A DNA stretch of 32,458 nucleotides from Candidatus Woesearchaeota archaeon. Its GTDB lineage: Archaea > Nanobdellota > Nanobdellia > Woesearchaeales > UBA10216. Of the stretch, positions 28,689 to 32,458 are shown in pieces. The notes beneath the pieces are model-generated. The model was not told where the DNA came from, did not search any database, and saw only the letters and a program-made list of their open reading frames with translations. The DNA lies in NCBI GenBank assembly GCA_016180065.1, contig JACPBY010000014.1:1-32458 (forward strand), in the 5' to 3' direction. The first letter of the stretch is position 1. Each line of letters starts with the position of its first letter. The translations under genes and the position numbers were made by a program.

Positions 28689-30383
28689 TTAACCCTTCTC
28701 CATCAGCATCTCAACAATCTTGGCATAGGCCGGCCTTGTTATGAACACGCCGACAGACATGCCGATGATTGTTGTTAAGGCGAACCCGCGAAGCATTCCG
28801 GCGCCTACTGCGAATAGTGGAAGCATTGCGACCAGCAGGGTGAAGTATGCCCCGAATATGACTGCAAATGCTGACTTCAGCTTTTCTTTCCAGGAGAAGA
28901 TTCTCCTCTGCTCGCCCTTCAGGGCTTCATCTGTGATGATTATCTGGTCGTTGACGCCTGTTCCGACAGCGGCAATTATTCCGGCAATGGCTGCAAGGTC
29001 AATGGTCCAGCTCAAAAACGGAAGGAGCGAGGCAAAGCCGAGCATTATGAAAATCTCAAGCAGGCTTGTAAGCAGTATTGGTATGGCAATCTGGAGCTTC
29101 CTGTAGGCAATTGCGAGTGTCAGGGCAACGAAAAGCATTGCAACAAGCCCGACTTTCAGGGCATTCCTGAGGAACTGCTCGCCAAGGATTGGTGAGATTG
29201 AGTCTGTCCTGACAATCTCCAGCTTTACAGGCAGTGAGCCTGTTATGAGGATAGTCTGGAGCCTTTTCATGTTGTTTATGGAAGAGCTTGTTGCTTCCTT
29301 CCTGCCAGGGCCGTTTCCGCTGCCAGATATCTTAATGCCAGTAACAGGGTTGCCTTTCAGCTCCTTGCCAATCTGCAGCTCATCAACAAGCTCGTCATCA
29401 AGGTAAAGCTGCAATGGCTGGCTTAGGTAATCATTAACTACAGCCAGTTTCTGAGTTGCCTTTGCCTGCTTTTCAGCAGCTTCCTGGCTGAGCGTGATTG
29501 TAAAGTAGAACCTGCAAAGCCAGTCAGAAGCAGAGCTTTGGGAACAGCCGCCAGACTGAAAGTCTATGCCTGAACAGGTTGCGCTCCTGCACACGTCTGT
29601 TACTTCATTTCCTGTAAAGACGGTTTCATTGGCTATCTTTGCTTCAAACTTGCCCTGCTTGGCTATGAGCTGCCTTACCTCTCCCTCGCTGGCTCCTGCC
29701 ACTTCAACGATTATGAACTGGTTTCCTGCCAAATCAGAAGCATCCCTGACCACAACATCGCTTAGCCCGAAAAGGTTTAGCCTTTTGTTCATGTTGGCCA
29801 GCAACAGTTCCATGTCTTCCTTTGGCAGTTTGGTTTCGGGCTTGAGCATGACCCTTGTTCCTCCTTGAAGGTCAAGGCCAAGGCGCAGGTTGCTCTTTGG
29901 CACATTGGAAACTTTCAGGCCGATGTCTGCAATGCCTACTATCTCCCCGATTGTCTTGTTTGCAAGGATTTTTTTTGTTTCATTCGTTGTTGCATTGACT
30001 ACAACCGTTTTTTCTTCAAGCTCCGGAAGGGCTCTCATCTCAATCTCAGGCTTCACAGCAACCCTGTAGAAATCCCTGTTGGTTTCGATGAGAAGCGTCT
30101 GGTTTATTTCCAGGCTCAGGACAGCAGAAGCATAGTCTGTTATTGTTCTTACCTTGTTGCCGTCAATGGCTGTTATCCTTTCCTTGGCTGCCAAAGCAGT
30201 GCCTTCTGAGCTTCTTATGCCTGCGTCGTAGGCAGCGCTGCCTTTTTCAACAGCCCTTACGACCACCCCTTCCCTTCCAAGGGATAATGGAAGGCCTGTT
30301 GAGTATAGTGCTATGATGAATGCAACCATTACGACAATTACCCTCGGGTTTGTCAGCGCCCTTCTCAGCTTGCCCTTGGCCAT
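28689..30383 (-). CDS. secD: Protein export membrane protein SecD, with N-terminal PDZ-like domain
   Basis: 564 residues, long for archaeal SecD as I recall it. One membrane helix (about 13-30) is followed by a PDZ-like domain at about 36-112 (GVVVRAVEKGSAAYDAGIRS, ERITAIDGNKVRTITDYASA). Then come the SecD signature LRLGLDLQGGTRVML near 165, the P1-type periplasmic part with GNQFIIVEVAGAS, and five C-terminal helices with SPILGEQFLRNALKVG and GTGVNDQIIITDE. With SecF it helps complete export using the proton gradient. It begins three bases after the secF stop, so the two are one unit. Confidence 0.92.
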   Translation of the reverse strand: MAKGKLRRALTNPRVIVVMVAFIIALYSTGLPLSLGREGVVVRAVEKGSAAYDAGIRSSEGTALAAKERITAIDGNKVRTITDYASAVLSLEINQTLLIETNRDFYRVAVKPEIEMRALPELEEKTVVVNATTNETKKILANKTIGEIVGIADIGLKVSNVPKSNLRLGLDLQGGTRVMLKPETKLPKEDMELLLANMNKRLNLFGLSDVVVRDASDLAGNQFIIVEVAGASEGEVRQLIAKQGKFEAKIANETVFTGNEVTDVCRSATCSGIDFQSGGCSQSSASDWLCRFYFTITLSQEAAEKQAKATQKLAVVNDYLSQPLQLYLDDELVDELQIGKELKGNPVTGIKISGSGNGPGRKEATSSSINNMKRLQTILITGSLPVKLEIVRTDSISPILGEQFLRNALKVGLVAMLFVALTLAIAYRKLQIAIPILLTSLLEIFIMLGFASLLPFLSWTIDLAAIAGIIAAVGTGVNDQIIITDEALKGEQRRIFSWKEKLKSAFAVIFGAYFTLLVAMLPLFAVGAGMLRGFALTTIIGMSVGVFITRPAYAKIVEMLMEKG

Positions 30384-30386
30384 TCT

Positions 30387-31403
30387 CTACACCATGCCCC
30401 GCTTTTCAAGATACCACCTTAGCAGGCCTGCGTTTGTGAGCCAGGTATGGATTATGTCAAAAACCATGCCCCAGCTCAGGATGAACATCATCTGCTTTAT
30501 GGTTTCGGACTGGGCAAAAAAGTAGCCTGCGACAACAGCTGCGAATGCGGTAAGGCTCATCATAACTCCTGTTTTGACAGCAGACCTTATTCTGTCTGCC
30601 AGCTTAAGCTCCCTGCCTTTGAGAGCCCGGACTGTGAGCAGTATGTCTGTGTCAACAGAGTAGCCGATGAGCATGAGGAAAGCCGCAAGGCCGGCTGCCG
30701 AAACATGCATCCCGCTTATCGAGACAACAGCCAGTACGCAAATGATGTCAACGAACGCTGTCCACACCACAAAAAGCCCTGGAAGCCAGACCCATTTCCC
30801 TGCCAAGAACTTGAAATAAACAAAAACAGCAGCTGCCATGAAAGCAAAGGCTATGAGCACGCTTTTTATCATCTGCCCGAAGAAGCTTTGGCCGAGGGAT
30901 GAGCCGATTCTCTGGACAGAAAAATCCTCCTTTGCGATGCCCAGCCTGCTGCTGAGAAAGCCAAGCAACCCATCAATCTCTGTTTCGGACTGCATGCCCG
31001 CCTCAACTACAACCCCGACGCTTTTTCCCAGCTGCGAAAGTTTCCTCACGCTCACGTCAGAATCAGGAAACCTCTGGGAAAGCTCACTTTCAAGGGCAAT
31101 GTCATCGCTGAAGCCCGTAATGGCTGTAACGCTTACCCCGCCGCTCAGGGATATGTCTTTTTTGAAGAAGCTGCCTGTCTGGGCGTAGGATGCCAGCAGG
31201 ACAACAACTGCTGCTATTATTACAACAGCGGGGATTATCAGAAGCTTCTTGTATTGGTTGTCGTAAATATTGGTTATGGCTCCCTTAAGCCCCAGGCCCG
31301 GTTTTTTCCCGTCGCTGCTGTTGTTTTGCTTCCTGGGCTGCTGTTGAGGATTGCTGTCTGGCTCCTGTGAATGCGCCTGTTCCTTCTGTTCCTCTGCCAT
31401 CAT
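30387..31403 (-). CDS. secF: Protein export membrane protein SecF
   Basis: 338 residues from ATG 31403, after GGGAGTG; a frame open to 31466 adds 21 residues that do not look coding. Residues 1-40 are a Gln/Glu/Ser-rich disordered stretch. Six membrane helices surround the periplasmic domain, with KDISLSGGVSVTA at the start of the P4 part, GSSLGQSFFGQMIKSVLIA, and LMLIGYSVDTDILLTVRAL. C-terminal WYLEKRGMV. It forms a complex with SecD, whose gene follows immediately. Confidence 0.92.
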   Translation of the reverse strand: MMAEEQKEQAHSQEPDSNPQQQPRKQNNSSDGKKPGLGLKGAITNIYDNQYKKLLIIPAVVIIAAVVVLLASYAQTGSFFKKDISLSGGVSVTAITGFSDDIALESELSQRFPDSDVSVRKLSQLGKSVGVVVEAGMQSETEIDGLLGFLSSRLGIAKEDFSVQRIGSSLGQSFFGQMIKSVLIAFAFMAAAVFVYFKFLAGKWVWLPGLFVVWTAFVDIICVLAVVSISGMHVSAAGLAAFLMLIGYSVDTDILLTVRALKGRELKLADRIRSAVKTGVMMSLTAFAAVVAGYFFAQSETIKQMMFILSWGMVFDIIHTWLTNAGLLRWYLEKRGMV

Positions 31404-31477
31404 CCTGCAGCACTCCCGAATCATTAATAAATGTTGCGAAAAAATGAGCTGTAAGGTTAGTGTCACCTGTGCAATAG

Positions 31478-31499
31478 CTTTAAAAAGACGTATAAAAAC
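31478..31499 (+). promoter_or_regulatory. TATA boxes of the ThaI-like restriction gene
   Basis: GCTTTAAAAAG (about 31478-31488) and CGTATAAAAAC (about 31489-31499) precede ATG 31510. The first is spaced for a transcript start at or next to the start codon, supporting that start. Confidence 0.4.
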
Positions 31500-31509
31500 A
31501 AGGAAATGT

Positions 31510-32127
31510 ATGCCTGAAGTAAAGGATATATTTACGGATTCTAAACTTGTGTTAAGGATTAAGGATAAACTTCCGAAGCTATTTCATATGGCCGAATTGG
31601 AAAGTGCGAGGGCTGGAAAGATTGGTATGGAAGTTGGTTCTCTAAGGGAAAGAATTATAGTGGCTTTGCTTATCTATAAGTTTGGTTCTTCTGTTGATAC
31701 GAAGCTTCCAATTACTGAACCAGAAGCGGATGTTAAGTTAGATGGCAGAAAAATTTCTGTTAAGACAATTACAGGTGATGGTGGCGTAAAGGCAGTATGG
31801 ACGGTAGACGCCGAAAGTGCTAAAAGATTTATTGATGGTTATACTCCACAATGTGACATTATTCTTGTTAAAATAAACTGGGGGTCTACCGAAGGCGGTT
31901 TTTACTTGATACCATTAAGCGTTCAGCAGGAAATTTTTAAGCGGCTTGGAAGAGGGGGTTATCTTAAAATGCCGAAAGCTGGAACAAATCCTCGCGGGGT
32001 TGAATTTTCACAGGACGCAATTAGGGCGATGACTGCTCACAGAGGCACGTTAAGAATACAGATTAATTGGAAAAAAGAAGCTTCTGAATATGACAATAAT
32101 CTACTGTTAGCTTCTTTTGTTCTGTAA
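31510..32127 (+). CDS. ThaI-family type II restriction endonuclease
   Basis: 205 residues from ATG 31510. The frame is open to 31351, but that part overlaps secF antisense and is not coding-like. It resembles the ThaI family I know (ThaI cuts CG^CG): IFTDSKLVLRIKDKLPKLF, AELESARAGKIGMEVGSLRE, ITEPEADVKLDGRKISVKTI (the likely PD-(D/E)xK-like core), CDIILVKINWG and MPKAGTNPRGVEFS. It would cut unmethylated DNA and needs the methyltransferase encoded on the other strand. The region is much more AT-rich than the chromosome part, as usual for mobile restriction systems. Its last 65 bases overlap the methyltransferase gene. Confidence 0.85.
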   Translation: MPEVKDIFTDSKLVLRIKDKLPKLFHMAELESARAGKIGMEVGSLRERIIVALLIYKFGSSVDTKLPITEPEADVKLDGRKISVKTITGDGGVKAVWTVDAESAKRFIDGYTPQCDIILVKINWGSTEGGFYLIPLSVQQEIFKRLGRGGYLKMPKAGTNPRGVEFSQDAIRAMTAHRGTLRIQINWKKEASEYDNNLLLASFVL

Positions 32128-32458
32128 CCTGCTTGATTCTTTCTTGCGCCAAGTTACAATACTCTTTGTTAAGCTCATATCCTTCATAGTTTCTTCCCGC
32201 TTTTATGGCTGCTATTGCGGTTTGTCCGCTTCCCATAAATGGGTCTAAAACTACGTCCCTTTCAAATGTATAAAGCTTAATTAATCTCAATGGAAGTTCA
32301 ACGGGAAATGGGGCAGGATGACCTATTTTTCTCGCTGAAACTGCTGGAAAAGACCAAATGCTTTTAGTATATTCCAAAAATTCTTCTTTCTCAATGGTAT
32401 CTGGTCTGCCATTTTTCGTTCTTGAAAATGTTCCTTTGGAAAAAATCAGTATGTATTC
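32063..32458 (-). CDS. Amino-type DNA methyltransferase (N6-A or N4-C), C-terminal part
   Basis: 131 residues, entering from the right edge. The frame is open to the last base and codes EYILIFSKGTFSRTKNGRPD at that end. Motifs: EYILIFSKG, FPVELPLRLIKLY and the SAM-binding DPFMGSGQTAIAAIKAG near the C-terminus, with EGYELNKEYCNLAQERI. Motif I in the C-terminal half indicates the beta order of amino-methyltransferases (motif IV DPPY would be in the missing N-terminal part). It is the likely protective partner of the ThaI-like nuclease. Confidence 0.88.
   Translation of the reverse strand, partial: EYILIFSKGTFSRTKNGRPDTIEKEEFLEYTKSIWSFPAVSARKIGHPAPFPVELPLRLIKLYTFERDVVLDPFMGSGQTAIAAIKAGRNYEGYELNKEYCNLAQERIKQVTEQKKLTVDYCHIQKLLFSN

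Noticed and set aside
1..32458. CRISPR array
   Set aside because: No regularly spaced direct repeats were found in any intergenic stretch.

Overview
The window looks like part of an archaeal chromosome. It carries topoisomerase VI A and B, a Dim2/Pno1-type KH protein, an archaeal D-aminoacyl-tRNA deacylase, ribosomal proteins S17e and L11, Spt5, SecE, SecD/SecF, FtsZ, a long FKBP and AT-rich TATA boxes about 25 bases ahead of many starts. Several genes appear to be leaderless. The small genes, Cys-rich surface proteins and intron-rich tRNAs suggest a DPANN-like lineage, but that is inference; no rRNA is present to fix the taxonomy.

Layout. (1) 1-4034, plus strand: the end of a Cys-rich secreted protein, a small membrane-anchored protein, and a large thrombospondin-type-1 / MopE-like surface protein whose signal peptide is out of frame with its body. 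(2) 4041-4656, minus: a MazEF-like toxin-antitoxin pair. (3) 4657-5028: hairpin-rich DNA ending at the glmS start codon. (4) 5029-11606, plus: amino-sugar cluster with GlmS, small transaldolase, inositol-phosphatase/FBPase-family enzyme, GlmR/YvcK-like protein, NagB/6PGL-family protein and GlmU-like nucleotidyltransferase. Together they would drive sugar phosphates through fructose-6-P to UDP-GlcNAc. (5) 11603-12896, minus: a second TA-like pair (toxin-like protein plus zinc-ribbon/AbrB protein), a small protein, and an ORF broken by an in-frame stop. (6) 13053-14903, minus: TrmI, a 40-residue acidic protein, and DtdA. (7) 14990-20799, plus: zinc-finger protein, Dim2, Top6B, Top6A, an AAA+ ATPase and a voltage-sensor-like membrane protein.

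(8) 20800-22860 is the most unusual stretch. It holds a tRNA-Arg(UCU) with two predicted introns (anticodon loop and T-loop), a LAGLIDADG-like ORF, a tRNA-Cys(GCA) with a predicted D-loop intron, a frame-broken phosphoesterase-like gene, a MazG-like enzyme with a small membrane partner, and an orphan tRNA-Ala-like 3' half between two strong hairpins. (9) 22861-31466, minus: information-processing and secretion genes (acidic ORF, S17e, L11 with a long extra tail, Spt5, SecE, FtsZ, FKBP, unknown gene, Cmk, SecD, SecF). (10) 31510-32458: a ThaI-family restriction endonuclease converging on, and overlapping, an amino-methyltransferase that runs off the window. This last part and 21200-22140 are visibly more AT-rich than their surroundings, as expected for acquired DNA.

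The best candidates for something undescribed are the intron/half-tRNA locus, the archaeal GlmS-GlmR operon with its multi-hairpin element, and a repeated hairpin family with an AAACCCAAAAT flank (three copies).
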